In this document: piece by piece, positions 31,963 through 41,606 of the stretch | Position numbering within the stretch: position 1 is the first letter of the stretch | Layout: each line of letters starts with the position of its first letter | The notes under the pieces: model-generated | The model's input: only the letters and a program-made list of their open reading frames with translations | Database searches by the model: none | What the model was told of the DNA's origin: nothing | Made by a program: the position numbers and the translations under genes | DNA from: JAIWNK01 sp964453115 | GTDB taxonomy: Bacteria; Chloroflexota; Anaerolineae; Anaerolineales; Anaerolineaceae | Reading direction: 5' to 3' | Length of the DNA stretch: 64,000 nucleotides | Assembly: GCA_964453115.1 (NCBI GenBank) | Contig: CAYVRT010000018.1 | Location: 1-64,000, forward strand

Positions 31963-33939
31963 TTAAGGTGCGCAATTGCGCAGGTCATATAGTTTTCGAA
32001 ACTGTTCCGTATCCACATCATAGACCTCATCCAGCAGCAGCACACAGGCGGCCTGCCAGGTTTGCTGATCTTCGAATGTCATACGCCGCCAGTCCATTGG
32101 GTCGAGATAGGCATACGAAAACCCGGCCTCGACCAGGCGTTGTGGCTGCGGATGTTCCACCAGTGCCAGCCAGTTCGGCCTGGGCACATACCAATTTACA
32201 TGAGTATCGGTCGTTCGTCCAAAAACCGTCACTGCCCGCACCGCAGAAGGTGAAAATACCTGTGCATCCTCAGGCAACTGATTCCAATGGCGCTGAATCA
32301 TTTTTGCATCCAGATGGTCAAGGAAGGGCGCAATTTGCGGGCGGGGAATGGCAAAGACATTCGTCACCGCCAGCACAAGCCCGGCTGTACAGCTAAGCGC
32401 CAACAGTCCAGCCGCCCAAACAGCCCGTCCGGGGCGGCGTTGCGCCCAGCGCCAACCAAGCGGCACAGCACACAACAGACAGCTGGTGAAGAAGAAATAC
32501 AAACGCTCCGTATTGGCCGCCCCCTCTGAGCCGCGATATTGCACAAATAGAGAGGCCAATGAAAGCATTGTTGCCAGGCCAAAAGCTGCCTCGAACCAAC
32601 GACCGGCGCGCAGCGCCCGCCAGCCCCAATAGCCAATCCAGGGCAAACTAAGCAAGAGCGGCCCAGCTTCCAGCAGAGCGGCCAGCAAGGGCAAGGGCCG
32701 CAACAAATCCAGGCTGCCCAAATGCCGCGAAACCAGGGTTGGATGAAACTGAAAAGCAAACCCAATGGCATGGTATGAATCTCGCGTCTGTGTTTCGTTT
32801 TGCAACAAACGGTAAAGAATATCATACAGCGCTCCGCCCTGAACCATGCCCAACAGCGTTGCCGCCATCAACACCCCCAGCCAATCGGTCAGGCGGCGCG
32901 GCAGGCGGAGCGAGCGCTTTTGAAAGGCAACCCACAATGTTAGCATGACAAATGCCGCATAGAGGTAAATCACCTCCGCCTCCGTCATCAACGAAAGCCC
33001 GGCCAGGGCAAACACACTCAATGTCGCCGCCCAACCATTGCGCCAGCGCGTGCCGGTCAGCAGCAACCAAAGCAGCACCGCTGCATCCAACAGCCCAACC
33101 GGCCCCAATTGGGCCATCACCCCGGGCGAAAAGAAGCCGTTCCCCAGTGCAAACCAATAAGGCATCGGCGCGCCGCCTTCAATTCCCCACACCCCAAACA
33201 GCGCATCCTCCAACGTTGCACCGCTCGCCAACCCACTGCCCATCAATACCAATTGCCGAGACAGCGCATCCATCCATTGGCCGGGCAGCAATACCAGCAA
33301 CCAGCGCGTTCCGGTTGCAAACAATGCAGCTGCCGCACCCAGCCAGGCCGCCGAACGGCTACGCGTCATGCGCTGCGTCCAAAGGAAGGCCAGGGCAACA
33401 AACAGCACCATGCCCAATGTGCGCGCAGCATCCAACGTCACCCACACCATCTGCCCGCTCAGGCGCGTCATCTGTGCTGCCACAAGCAACAAAAAGTGAT
33501 GATAGGCATAACGCACCGAGCCGCCCAGGGCAAAATGCGGCGGCACATCACCAGTTGCCATCATCGAAACCGTCGGCAGATGCGCAAAATCATCAAAAAT
33601 TGCCAGACCACGCTGCATTCCAAAACCAAGCGCCAGCAACACAGCCAGGGATAGCCACTGTTTGGGCAAAAATGGCGGTAACAGCCCCCGCCATCCGCTG
33701 CGGCTGGAAAGCATCAGCCCCAACCCGGCCAAAAACACCAATCCCGCCGCCAGCCAGCTTGCCACCGCCAGCGAAACAAGCTGTGCCAGCATATTGGCCG
33801 TCAGAGTCTGCAACACCAAACCGCTCAATACCCCGAGCGGCAACACAGCCTCCTCCTCCAGGTGAAATGCGTAACGCGTCAGCCACAGCCCGCCCAGCGT
33901 CCAAAACACCAGCCACACAAGCAATTCAATCCAATCCAC
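31963..33939 (-). CDS. Polytopic membrane protein, possible GT-C-type transferase
   Basis: 658 aa with roughly 12-14 hydrophobic helices spread through residues 1-530. A hydrophilic C-terminal domain (about 540-658) is probably extracytoplasmic. Asp residues follow the fourth hydrophobic segment (GLAIFDDFAHLP), and GSVRYAYHHFLLLVAAQM lies in a periplasmic loop, which recalls GT-C glycosyltransferases or related DUF2298-like proteins. No family is recognised with certainty. It is monocistronic and divergent from RNase Z. Confidence 0.7.
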   Translation of the reverse strand: MDWIELLVWLVFWTLGGLWLTRYAFHLEEEAVLPLGVLSGLVLQTLTANMLAQLVSLAVASWLAAGLVFLAGLGLMLSSRSGWRGLLPPFLPKQWLSLAVLLALGFGMQRGLAIFDDFAHLPTVSMMATGDVPPHFALGGSVRYAYHHFLLLVAAQMTRLSGQMVWVTLDAARTLGMVLFVALAFLWTQRMTRSRSAAWLGAAAALFATGTRWLLVLLPGQWMDALSRQLVLMGSGLASGATLEDALFGVWGIEGGAPMPYWFALGNGFFSPGVMAQLGPVGLLDAAVLLWLLLTGTRWRNGWAATLSVFALAGLSLMTEAEVIYLYAAFVMLTLWVAFQKRSLRLPRRLTDWLGVLMAATLLGMVQGGALYDILYRLLQNETQTRDSYHAIGFAFQFHPTLVSRHLGSLDLLRPLPLLAALLEAGPLLLSLPWIGYWGWRALRAGRWFEAAFGLATMLSLASLFVQYRGSEGAANTERLYFFFTSCLLCAVPLGWRWAQRRPGRAVWAAGLLALSCTAGLVLAVTNVFAIPRPQIAPFLDHLDAKMIQRHWNQLPEDAQVFSPSAVRAVTVFGRTTDTHVNWYVPRPNWLALVEHPQPQRLVEAGFSYAYLDPMDWRRMTFEDQQTWQAACVLLLDEVYDVDTEQFRKLYDLRNCAP

Positions 33940-33996
33940 AATTGCTCCTCGCGTCAGAACTTCTCTCCCATTTTAACCGGTTTTGTGCCACGCTGG

Positions 33997-34025
33997 TTGA
34001 AAGTCTGTCCTGAATGCGGTAAAAT
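33997..34025 (+). promoter_or_regulatory. Sigma-70-type promoter of RNase Z
   Basis: TTGAAA (33997-34002), a 17-base spacer and TAAAAT (34020-34025). This is one of the few standard -35/-10 pairs in the window. Expected start is near 34032. Confidence 0.65.
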
Positions 34026-34055
34026 GAACAGACTTTCGTTGAAAAGGACTCACCT

Positions 34056-34976
34056 TTGTTCGAACTGGTTTTTCTTGGCACCTCCGCTTCTGCTCCCTCG
34101 GCCAAACGCAATCTGCCTGCCCTGGTCATCAAGCATGACGAATTTCGCTTTCTGGTTGATTGTGGCGAAGGAACACAGCGCCAAATTCTGCAGTCTGGAA
34201 TTGGCTTCAAACGGCTCAACCGCATTCTGATTACCCACAGCCACCTCGATCACATTCTGGGGCTGGCTGGTTTGCTATCCACCTTCTTGCGCTGGGAAAG
34301 CATTGAAGAATTGCAAATCTTCGCCGCCCGCAGCGCATTGGAACGCATCCACAACTTGCTCTATGGGGTTGTGCTGCGCGGCACAACGCCCCCCATGCCG
34401 CTCCTGCTCGTACCGCTCGAAAAAGGCATCTTCATTGAGGAAACCGATTTTAGCGTTTCAGCCTTCCCGGTCAATCATCGCGGTTCCGAAAGCGTTGGCT
34501 TCATCTTCGAAGAAAAGGGCCGTCGTCCCTTCCTGCCCGAAAAAGCCGAAGCACTCGCCATTCCCCCCGGCCCCTGGCGGCGCGACCTGGTAGAAGGCCA
34601 GCCTGCCCACCTGCCAGATGGACGCACCATTGACCCCAACGATGTGTTGGGCGATTTCCGCCCCGGCACCCGCCTGGTTGTGGTGGGTGACAGCGGCGAA
34701 ACCAACAGCCTGACCGAAATTTGCCGCAATGCCAGCGCCCTGGTCATCGAATCCACCTACTTGCAAGAAGAAGCCGATATGGCTGCCCAATTTGGACACC
34801 TCACCGCCCGTCAGGCCGCCGAACTGGCAGCCCGTGCCAACGTAGAACAATTGATCCTCACCCATATCTCCCGCCGCTACCGCGAAAAGGAAGTATTGGC
34901 CGAGGCGCAGGCTGTTTTTCCCAACGTGGTTGTTGCGCGCGACTTTGACACCTTCCAGGTTAAATCCGCGCTCTAA
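34056..34976 (+). CDS. rnz: Ribonuclease Z
   Basis: 306 aa from a TTG start, supported by AAAGGA seven bases upstream and the family N-terminus FELVFLGTSASAPS. RNase Z trims the 3' end of tRNA precursors. The metallo-beta-lactamase motif THSHLDHILGL, a further metal His in VNHRGSESVGF, GDSGETNS (Asp) and THISRRY (His) are present. The length is normal for the long ElaC form. This activity is relevant to the local tRNA-Met gene, which does not encode CCA. A strong terminator follows. Confidence 0.95.
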   Translation: MFELVFLGTSASAPSAKRNLPALVIKHDEFRFLVDCGEGTQRQILQSGIGFKRLNRILITHSHLDHILGLAGLLSTFLRWESIEELQIFAARSALERIHNLLYGVVLRGTTPPMPLLLVPLEKGIFIEETDFSVSAFPVNHRGSESVGFIFEEKGRRPFLPEKAEALAIPPGPWRRDLVEGQPAHLPDGRTIDPNDVLGDFRPGTRLVVVGDSGETNSLTEICRNASALVIESTYLQEEADMAAQFGHLTARQAAELAARANVEQLILTHISRRYREKEVLAEAQAVFPNVVVARDFDTFQVKSAL

Positions 34977-34983
34977 ATCGTCC

Positions 34984-35020
34984 GACATCCAGGCCAGCTC
35001 TGCCTGGATGTCCATTTTTT
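34984..35020 (+). terminator. Intrinsic terminator of rnz
   Basis: An 11-bp perfect stem (GACATCCAGGC/GCCTGGATGTC) with a 7-base loop is followed by CA and six T residues. Confidence 0.9.
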
Positions 35021-35035
35021 GCCCCATGAGGCCCT

Positions 35036-38000
35036 ATGAAAACCAAGTCTTTCTTCTTGACTGGTCTGCTGCTGGCAAGCGTTCTGCTCAGCCTGCTTCA
35101 GCCCGCTGCCGTCACGGCCGCACCGCTGACCGATGACCCACAGCCGTTCGCTCCCATCATCCGTGCGGATGTCAAGCACGACCTTTCCATTCCACTCACC
35201 CAAATGACCCCGCTGCCAGCTACCGATGGCAGCGGTCAGCCTCAGGAACGCCTCGAACGTCCCAATGCCGAAGCCTTGTTGCAATCGGCACAAGTCACAG
35301 ATTCTGCTGCAATCCAGGATTGGAACGGACCGCAGGCCATGCCGGCACCCATCCTCAACTTCAATGGCGTCAATAACCGCAACGGCGTCCACCCGCCGGA
35401 TACCAATGGTGATGTTGGGCCCAATCATTATGTGCAATGGGTCAACCTCTCCCTGCAAATCTGGGATAAGAATGGCAGTTCACTCTATGGCCCGGTCAAT
35501 GGCAACACCATCTGGCAGGGCTTTGGCACACAGTGCGAAACAACCAATAACGGCGACCCGATCGTACTCTACGATGAAATGGCCGACCGCTGGTTCATCA
35601 GCCAATTCTCGCTCGACCCCGATTACTACGTCTGCATTGCCGTTTCGCAAACCCCTGACCCAACCGGCGCCTGGTATCGCTATGCCTTCCTGTATAGCAC
35701 CAGCATCATGAATGACTATCCCAAATTCGGCGTCTGGCCGGATGGTTACTACATGAGTGTCAATCAGTTCTATGGCGATAATGGTGTAGGCGTTGTGGCC
35801 TATGAACGCGAACGCATGTTACAAGGCCTTTCTGCCCGTCAGGTGTACTTCAACCTGGGCAATGTGAGCTACTATTGGGCCTTGCTGCCCTCCGACATGG
35901 ATGGCACCCCGCCGCCTGATGGCGCGCCCAATTACTTCATCAACTGGGAAGATGCAAGCTCCTTTGGGCCAAACGATGCCCTGCGGGTTTGGAACTTTGA
36001 TGTTAACTGGGCAAACCCTGCTGCTTCGACCTTTGGCATCAATGGACAGCCCAACCTGGTCATCCCCACGACCAGCCTCAACCCCAACCTGTGTGGCGGC
36101 AGCCGCAACTGCGTTCCCCAACTCGGCGCAACCGTCAAGCTAGATGCAATTGCCGGCCAAACCATGTATCGCGCCCAATACCGCAATTTTGGCAGTCACC
36201 AGTCCATCGTCAGCAACATGACCGTAGATGCCGGCAGCACTCATGCTGGCGTGTACTGGTTTGAGCTGCGCGATACCGGCAGCGGCTTTGCCATGTATCA
36301 ACAGGGCGTCTATGCCCCAGATGCCACCCATCGTTGGATGGGCAGTGCTGCGCTTGATTCGGAGGGCAACCTGGCAATCGGCTACAGCGCCTCCTCCAGC
36401 AGCATCTACCCCGAAATTCGCTATGCTGGGCGCTCGGTCAGCGACCCGCTCAACCAGCTCCCGCAGGGAGAAGTGACCCTGCACGCCAGCGGCGGTGCTC
36501 AAACCAGCACCTACTATCGCTGGGGAGACTATAGCAACATCTCCGTAGACCCTGCCGATGGCTGCACATTCTGGTTCACGACCGAATATGTTGCCTCGAC
36601 CGGGTATGCCAATTGGGCAACCCGCATCGGCTCCTTCCGCTTCCCCAATTGCACGGGGATCAGCGGCGGCAGCCTGGAAGGCACTGTCACCGACGCTCAA
36701 ACCGGGGACCCCATTGAAGGTGCCCAGGTCAAGGCCGGTTTCAGCACCCTACTCACCGGCCCAGATGGCAGCTACAGCCTGAACCTGGCCGCCGGTAGCT
36801 ACACCGTCGAAGTCTCAGCCTATGGGTATTTCGACGACAGTCAAACCGTCGAAGTTGTTGCCGACGAAACTGCCAATGCCGATTTTGCGCTTGACCCTCG
36901 ACCAACCTCGCTGGTCACCGGCTATGTGCGCGACGGCGCCGGCCACGATGGGATGCCAATCTATGCCCGACTGGATGTGTTTGGCGCCAAGGCCCCGCCC
37001 ATCTTCACCGACCCGCTCACTGGCAGCTACGGCATCGCCCTCATCGAAGGGTACGATTATACCTTCACCGTTACCCCACTGGTGCCCGGCTATCCGGTTA
37101 CCAGCCAGAACCTCACGGCCCCAACCGGCGGCGGCACACAGAATTTTGACCTGTTGCCATCCGACACCTGTGAAGCACCGGGGTATGGCTATACCAACCC
37201 AACCCTATACGAGCGCTTTGAAAGCGGCGACCTGCCCACCGGGTGGACGATTAAAAACTACACCACCTATCCAGACCTGTGGCGCTTCGATGACCCGGGC
37301 AACCGCGGCAACCTGACCGGTGGCAGCGGCAGCTTTGCGATTCTCGACAGCAACTTCATTGGTGCTGGCAAAACACAAAACATCGCCCTCATTTCCCCCC
37401 TGCTCGACCTCAGTTCACTGAGCAGCGTCCTGCTAGCCTTTGATACCGACTTCAACTACAATAGCGGTGAAACTGCCGATGTAGACATCAGCACCAATGG
37501 CGGCTCCAGCTGGGTGAACGTTTGGCGCAAGACGAGCGACTATCGCGGCCCACAACATGTTGAACTTAACCTCAGCACGCAGCTTGGCGGCAAAAGCAAC
37601 GTCAAAATCCGTTTCCATTATTACAATGCCTCCAACGACCTGTGGTGGCAGGTGGATAATGTGCTGATTGGTGCAGACCTGAGCTGCGAGGCACAACCCG
37701 GCGGCCTGGCCGTTGGACACACATGGGATGCCAACACCCTGGAAATGCTGAGCGGTGTAACCGTCTCCAGCAACCAACAGTTCACCACCTCGTTCGACAC
37801 CCCGGCAGATGACGCCCAGGAAGATGGGCTGTTCATCGTCTTTGCTGCCCCCGGCACACAAACCCTGCACGCCAGCGCACCCGGCTATAGCGACCCGGCA
37901 AGCACAGTCACCATCCTCAGTGATGCTGCGGTAGCCAAAGACCTCCCCCTGGCTGCCGGCCTGCTCTCGCTCTCCCCGGCCAGCGTCTCTCGCATCCTGC

Positions 38001-39136
38001 CGGAACGCGGCATTGCCTTCATCACCCTCACGCTGGAGAACCAGGGCGGCCAATCGGCCAGCTATCAATTGCAAGAAATGAATAGCCCTGCACCCGCCCC
38101 CATGCCAATTGGCCCCTTTGCTGGTGCCACGCGGCATGTCGGGCCCAAGCGCATGAGCGAAATGAGCGCTGAGTACATCCTACCACACGACTTTCCACCC
38201 GCAACCGAAATCCCGGATGCCGGTCAGGTGCTGAACAGCTTTGAAACCGGCCTGATTGGGCTGTGGGGACTGGGTCTGACGCCAGATGGCCTATGGCTTG
38301 GCTCATTGCTGCCAGCCGGCGGCAACGGGCTCAATCTACGTTATGTCAATGGGATGCCAACCGAAGATCAAATGGACACCTCGTTTGCCCCCGATTGGGC
38401 TGCCGATATGGCCTACAACCCGCGCACCGGCAAATTGTGGCAAATGGGCGTCGGTGGCGAAAATTGCATCTACGAATTGGACCTGCAAACCCGTTCCTAC
38501 ACCGGTCATAGCCTTTGCCCTGGTTTTGGCATCTCACAGCGCGGCCTGGCCTACGACCCCATCAGCGATAGCTTCTATGCCAGCTCGTGGAACGATGCCA
38601 TCCTCTATCACTTTGATAGCCGCGGGCAAATGCTCGATTCGCACAACATTCAGCTTGATATTTCTGGCCTGGCGTTCAACCCCGATAGCGGCCTGCTCTA
38701 TGCACTGCAAAACGTCCCCAATGGGGCCTATGATATCTACGTCCTCGACCCGGCCAACGACTATGCTGTAGTTGGCGCATTCGACGTTCCGGGCCTGCTG
38801 GAGTACGGACAGGGTGCGCTCGACATGGGTTGCGATGGCAGCCTGTGGCTGAGTGACCGCCTGAGCAGCACAGTCTATCAGGTGAGCAGCGGCGAAAGCC
38901 ACGCCTGCACCTATGCCGAAGTCGGCTGGATGACCGCCAGCCCCAGCAGCGGCAGCATCCCTGCCGGTGATAGCATCACCCTCACCCTCACCCTTTCGGC
39001 CAAGGGGCTATCGGTTGGTAGCTATGAGGCCCACCTGCTGTTGACAGGCAACACACCCTACCCTGATTCCACCCTACCGGTAACCCTGGAAGTGCAACCC
39101 GGTCACCCGCTCTTCCTGCCTGCTTTGCAGCGCTAG
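35036..39136 (+). CDS. Large secreted multidomain protein
   Basis: 1366 aa. A signal peptide (ending around VTAAPL) is followed by a beta-rich domain (about 100-540) with DTNGDVGPNHYVQWVN and repeated aromatic blocks, then carboxypeptidase-regulatory-like folds (about 545-720; GTVTDAQTGDPIEGAQV). A MAM/concanavalin-like sandwich (about 735-885; FESGDLPTGW), another carboxypeptidase-regulatory-like unit (about 890-980), an Ig-like stretch, a propeller-like domain (about 1060-1300) and a final Ig-like domain follow. No catalytic site or sorting signal was recognised. It is probably an adhesin or a secreted matrix or binding protein. The ribosome site GAGG lies four bases before the ATG. Confidence 0.85.
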   Translation: MKTKSFFLTGLLLASVLLSLLQPAAVTAAPLTDDPQPFAPIIRADVKHDLSIPLTQMTPLPATDGSGQPQERLERPNAEALLQSAQVTDSAAIQDWNGPQAMPAPILNFNGVNNRNGVHPPDTNGDVGPNHYVQWVNLSLQIWDKNGSSLYGPVNGNTIWQGFGTQCETTNNGDPIVLYDEMADRWFISQFSLDPDYYVCIAVSQTPDPTGAWYRYAFLYSTSIMNDYPKFGVWPDGYYMSVNQFYGDNGVGVVAYERERMLQGLSARQVYFNLGNVSYYWALLPSDMDGTPPPDGAPNYFINWEDASSFGPNDALRVWNFDVNWANPAASTFGINGQPNLVIPTTSLNPNLCGGSRNCVPQLGATVKLDAIAGQTMYRAQYRNFGSHQSIVSNMTVDAGSTHAGVYWFELRDTGSGFAMYQQGVYAPDATHRWMGSAALDSEGNLAIGYSASSSSIYPEIRYAGRSVSDPLNQLPQGEVTLHASGGAQTSTYYRWGDYSNISVDPADGCTFWFTTEYVASTGYANWATRIGSFRFPNCTGISGGSLEGTVTDAQTGDPIEGAQVKAGFSTLLTGPDGSYSLNLAAGSYTVEVSAYGYFDDSQTVEVVADETANADFALDPRPTSLVTGYVRDGAGHDGMPIYARLDVFGAKAPPIFTDPLTGSYGIALIEGYDYTFTVTPLVPGYPVTSQNLTAPTGGGTQNFDLLPSDTCEAPGYGYTNPTLYERFESGDLPTGWTIKNYTTYPDLWRFDDPGNRGNLTGGSGSFAILDSNFIGAGKTQNIALISPLLDLSSLSSVLLAFDTDFNYNSGETADVDISTNGGSSWVNVWRKTSDYRGPQHVELNLSTQLGGKSNVKIRFHYYNASNDLWWQVDNVLIGADLSCEAQPGGLAVGHTWDANTLEMLSGVTVSSNQQFTTSFDTPADDAQEDGLFIVFAAPGTQTLHASAPGYSDPASTVTILSDAAVAKDLPLAAGLLSLSPASVSRILPERGIAFITLTLENQGGQSASYQLQEMNSPAPAPMPIGPFAGATRHVGPKRMSEMSAEYILPHDFPPATEIPDAGQVLNSFETGLIGLWGLGLTPDGLWLGSLLPAGGNGLNLRYVNGMPTEDQMDTSFAPDWAADMAYNPRTGKLWQMGVGGENCIYELDLQTRSYTGHSLCPGFGISQRGLAYDPISDSFYASSWNDAILYHFDSRGQMLDSHNIQLDISGLAFNPDSGLLYALQNVPNGAYDIYVLDPANDYAVVGAFDVPGLLEYGQGALDMGCDGSLWLSDRLSSTVYQVSSGESHACTYAEVGWMTASPSSGSIPAGDSITLTLTLSAKGLSVGSYEAHLLLTGNTPYPDSTLPVTLEVQPGHPLFLPALQR

Positions 39137-39146
39137 AAGCGCAGAT

Positions 39147-39188
39147 AAAAAAACGCCCTGGAGGGCTTCCTCCAGGGCGTTTTTCTTT
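39147..39188. terminator. Bidirectional intrinsic terminator
   Basis: A 12-bp perfect stem (ACGCCCTGGAGG/CCTCCAGGGCGT, loop GCTT) has seven A residues on the left side and TTTTCTTTT on the right. It can end both the 35036-39136 gene and the converging DUF4190 genes. Confidence 0.95.
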
Positions 39189-39209
39189 TGCCACAATTGC
39201 TCTCTTGGG

Positions 39210-39536
39210 CTAGTAACTGCCAGTGAGCGATTCAAAAATTTCGGGGTTCAATGCCAGGACAATCGTCCAGATGATGGAGAACAAAAGCGTCAGGCCGCCC
39301 AGCACAATCCCAGCAATGGCAAAGCCGCGCTTGGAAGTCTTGAGGCCCAAGAAGCCCAATACCAGCGCCGCAATTGCAAACAGGCCATTGCAGCAAGGCA
39401 CAGCCCACAAGCAAAGGTTCAAAACACCCAACACCAGCGAGGTAATCGCCATCCAGGGTTTATCATTCGCCGGTGCAGCCGCCGGGGCAGGCTGATAGAC
39501 TGGCGCAGGAGCAGGGGTTACAGGTTCGTAGGTCAC
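39210..39536 (-). CDS. DUF4190-type small membrane protein, copy 1
   Basis: 108 aa. A Pro/Ala-rich N-terminal tail (YEPVTPAPAPVYQPAPA) precedes two hydrophobic helices with the DUF4190 signature LGVLNLCLW...AIAALVLGFLGL and a conserved small hydrophilic loop (KTSKRGFAIAGIVLG). It probably sits in the cytoplasmic membrane with the tail inside. It is paralogous to the next gene on the same strand, separated by 17 bases. Function unknown. Confidence 0.85.
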   Translation of the reverse strand: MTYEPVTPAPAPVYQPAPAAAPANDKPWMAITSLVLGVLNLCLWAVPCCNGLFAIAALVLGFLGLKTSKRGFAIAGIVLGGLTLLFSIIWTIVLALNPEIFESLTGSY

Positions 39537-39553
39537 AGTGTCTCTCCTTTGCG

Positions 39554-39886
39554 TTAGTTCGTGGGAAGGAATTGGTTGATGTCAAAGCCACCATTCGCCA
39601 TCATCACCGCACCAGCAATGGCATTGATGATGGTTGCCAGCAGCCCCAGCCCAGACAAGACCAAACCGGCAATTGCCAGGCCGCGCTTGGACGATTTGAT
39701 GCCCAGGAAGCCAAGCACCAGGCCGGTGATGGCAAGCGGGCCACCACAAATTGGCAACAACCACGAACAAAGATTGATGATGCCGAGGACCAGAGAGGCA
39801 ATCGCCAGGCCCGATTTGTCATTCGCGGGAGCCGGGGCAGGCTGATAAACCGGCGCAGGCTCAGGGGTTACAGGTTCGTAGGACAT
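39554..39886 (-). CDS. DUF4190-type small membrane protein, copy 2
   Basis: 110 aa. It has the same plan as its neighbour: a tail beginning SYEPVTPEPAPVYQPAPAP, two helices and the GLAIASLVLGIINL and GLKS-like SKRGLAIAGLVL segments. The tails and loops are nearly identical, whereas the C-termini differ, so this is a recent tandem duplication. An AAGGAG site precedes the ATG. The first gene of the pair in transcription order, it has a standard promoter upstream. Confidence 0.85.
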   Translation of the reverse strand: MSYEPVTPEPAPVYQPAPAPANDKSGLAIASLVLGIINLCSWLLPICGGPLAITGLVLGFLGIKSSKRGLAIAGLVLSGLGLLATIINAIAGAVMMANGGFDINQFLPTN

Positions 39887-39945
39887 TTAAATTCTCCTTT
39901 TGAAAAAAACATATTGCGCATGACCACCACGCGCCTATCATCCTA

Positions 39946-39974
39946 AGCATACAAGATATTCAGCCAAGCGTCAA
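39946..39974 (-). promoter_or_regulatory. Promoter of the DUF4190 pair
   Basis: Minus-strand TTGACG (39974-39969), a 17-base spacer and TATGCT (39951-39946). About 55 bases separate it from the start codon. Confidence 0.55.
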
Positions 39975-40008
39975 GCAAAAACAGGCTTTTTTCCATTTCT
40001 TATGACAC

Positions 40009-40037
40009 TTGCCATCAGCCCCAGCCCGTGTTATCAT
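40009..40037 (+). promoter_or_regulatory. Promoter of the Thr/Pro-rich membrane protein
   Basis: TTGCCA (40009-40014), a 17-base spacer and TATCAT (40032-40037), divergent from the DUF4190 promoter. The leader would be about 10 bases, with AAGG nearby. Confidence 0.5.
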
Positions 40038-40053
40038 CAACACAAGGTCTATC

Positions 40054-40512
40054 ATGTCCACCAATCACGAACGTCGGGCGCGCACCCGAGCTACCCTTCT
40101 GCTCATCATTCTGGCTACCCTGCCCTTCTACTGCATCGGGTTGATCGTCTTGCAGGTTGGGCGGAACACACAACGTGCCACACCAACCCCCGTCATCACC
40201 CCCACATTGCCCCCTACTGCCACCGCACTCCTCAGCCCCACCCTCACCCCCTGGCAATTCTCTTCACCCACCATTACCCTCACACCCACCCCCACGCCCA
40301 CCTGGACAGCCAGCGTCACCTTCACCCCCTTCCTCTCTCCCACCCGCACGGCCAGCCCTACCACCACCTGGACAATGGTGCCATCCCTCACCCCTACAGA
40401 TACCCCGGCCCCCCCAACCCTTACCCACACCCCGCCGCCCCCACCCACCTTAACCAACACCCCCAGTCCAGAACCTTCCGCCACAAATACACCTGTCGAA
40501 GGACAGCCCTAA
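40054..40512 (+). CDS. Thr/Pro-rich membrane-anchored protein
   Basis: 152 aa from ATG 40054. A basic N-terminus (NHERRARTRATLL) and one transmembrane helix (about 16-36) precede a Thr/Pro/Ser low-complexity tail over the remaining 110 residues. The tail resembles the extracellular linkers common in Chloroflexota, probably a heavily O-glycosylated or extended surface stalk. No globular domain is present, which is odd for a complete gene. It could be the remnant of a longer surface protein or a true spacer protein. Confidence 0.65.
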   Translation: MSTNHERRARTRATLLLIILATLPFYCIGLIVLQVGRNTQRATPTPVITPTLPPTATALLSPTLTPWQFSSPTITLTPTPTPTWTASVTFTPFLSPTRTASPTTTWTMVPSLTPTDTPAPPTLTHTPPPPPTLTNTPSPEPSATNTPVEGQP

Positions 40513-40526
40513 ACCTCATTTTGGGA

Positions 40527-40532
40527 TACAAT
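40527..40532 (+). promoter_or_regulatory. -10 element giving a probably leaderless M42 mRNA
   Basis: TACAAT ends six bases before the ATG at 40539. There is no room for a ribosome site. Confidence 0.5.
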
Positions 40533-40538
40533 CAACTC

Positions 40539-41606
40539 ATGAGCGATCCAATTCTCCCCTTTCTCAAAAACCTGCTCTCCCTGTCTGGGCTATCGGCCTA
40601 CGAAGCCCCTGTGCGTCAGGTAATTGCCGAAACCTGGCAACCCCTGGTGCATGAATTGAGCGTCAGCCGCCTCGGCAGCCTGCATGGGCTGCGCCGCGGC
40701 CAGGGCGCAGAACCCCGACGGCGCATTTTGCTCGCTGCCCACATGGATGCCATTGGGATGATGACAACGCAAGTGATAGATGGGCTGCTGCGCTTCACGG
40801 AAATTGGCGGCATTGACCCGCGCATCTTGCCCGGGCAGCCCGTCACCGTGCATGGCCGCCGCGACCTGCCCGGTTATGTTGTCGAGCCTGCCGACCGGCT
40901 GCTGCCCAAAGCGCTGCGCGGCAAGCCCGTCCCGATGAGTCACCTGTTTGTAGATGTGGGCCTGCCGGCCAATGAGGTTGCAGAGCTTGTGCGCCCCGGC
41001 GACCTGATTTCCTTTGCCCAACCCCCCATCGAATTGGGCAATGTCCTCGCTGGTCACAGCCAGGATAACCGCGCCTCGGTTGCTGCCGTCACCATCTGCC
41101 TTCAAGAGTTGCAGCACATCCTGCACAGTTGGGATGTGTGGGCTGTTGCCACCGCCCAGGAAGAAGAAACCCTCGGTGGCGGTTTTACCTCACCCTTTGA
41201 AATCCGCCCTGACCTGTGCGTTGCCATTGATGTAACCTTTGCGCGCGGCCCGGGTGCATCCGATTGGCGCACCTTCCCGCTCGGCAAGGGCATCACGCTT
41301 GGCTGGGGGCCCAACATTCACCCCGCCCTCTTTGATGCCTTCAAAGCCCTTGCCAAACAGCAGGATATCCCCTTCCACCTCGAAGTCATGCCGCGCCACT
41401 CTGGCACCGATGCCTACGCAACCCAAATCGTCGCCGAAGGCATTCCCTCCATCGTCATCGGCATCCCGCTGCGCTACATGCACACACCGGTCGAACTGGT
41501 CGCCCTCAAAGACATCCGCCGCGCCGGTCACCTGCTGGCCCAATTTATTGCCAGCCTGCAACCTGATTTCATGAACCAAATCACCTGGGACAAAGCCCAT
41601 GAATGA
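40539..41606 (+). CDS. M42-family aminopeptidase, copy 1
   Basis: 355 aa. M42 enzymes form tetrahedral cytoplasmic dodecamers that remove N-terminal residues from peptides. The metal and catalytic motifs are AAHMDAIGM, SQDNRAS, AQEEETLGGG, AIDVTF and RYMHTPVE. Between two of them the sequence differs from the other copies (LGGG rather than LRGA), suggesting another specificity. The start is set by a promoter directly upstream; longer reading frames would overlap the preceding gene entirely. The end overlaps the next M42 gene by eight bases. Confidence 0.93.
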   Translation: MSDPILPFLKNLLSLSGLSAYEAPVRQVIAETWQPLVHELSVSRLGSLHGLRRGQGAEPRRRILLAAHMDAIGMMTTQVIDGLLRFTEIGGIDPRILPGQPVTVHGRRDLPGYVVEPADRLLPKALRGKPVPMSHLFVDVGLPANEVAELVRPGDLISFAQPPIELGNVLAGHSQDNRASVAAVTICLQELQHILHSWDVWAVATAQEEETLGGGFTSPFEIRPDLCVAIDVTFARGPGASDWRTFPLGKGITLGWGPNIHPALFDAFKALAKQQDIPFHLEVMPRHSGTDAYATQIVAEGIPSIVIGIPLRYMHTPVELVALKDIRRAGHLLAQFIASLQPDFMNQITWDKAHE

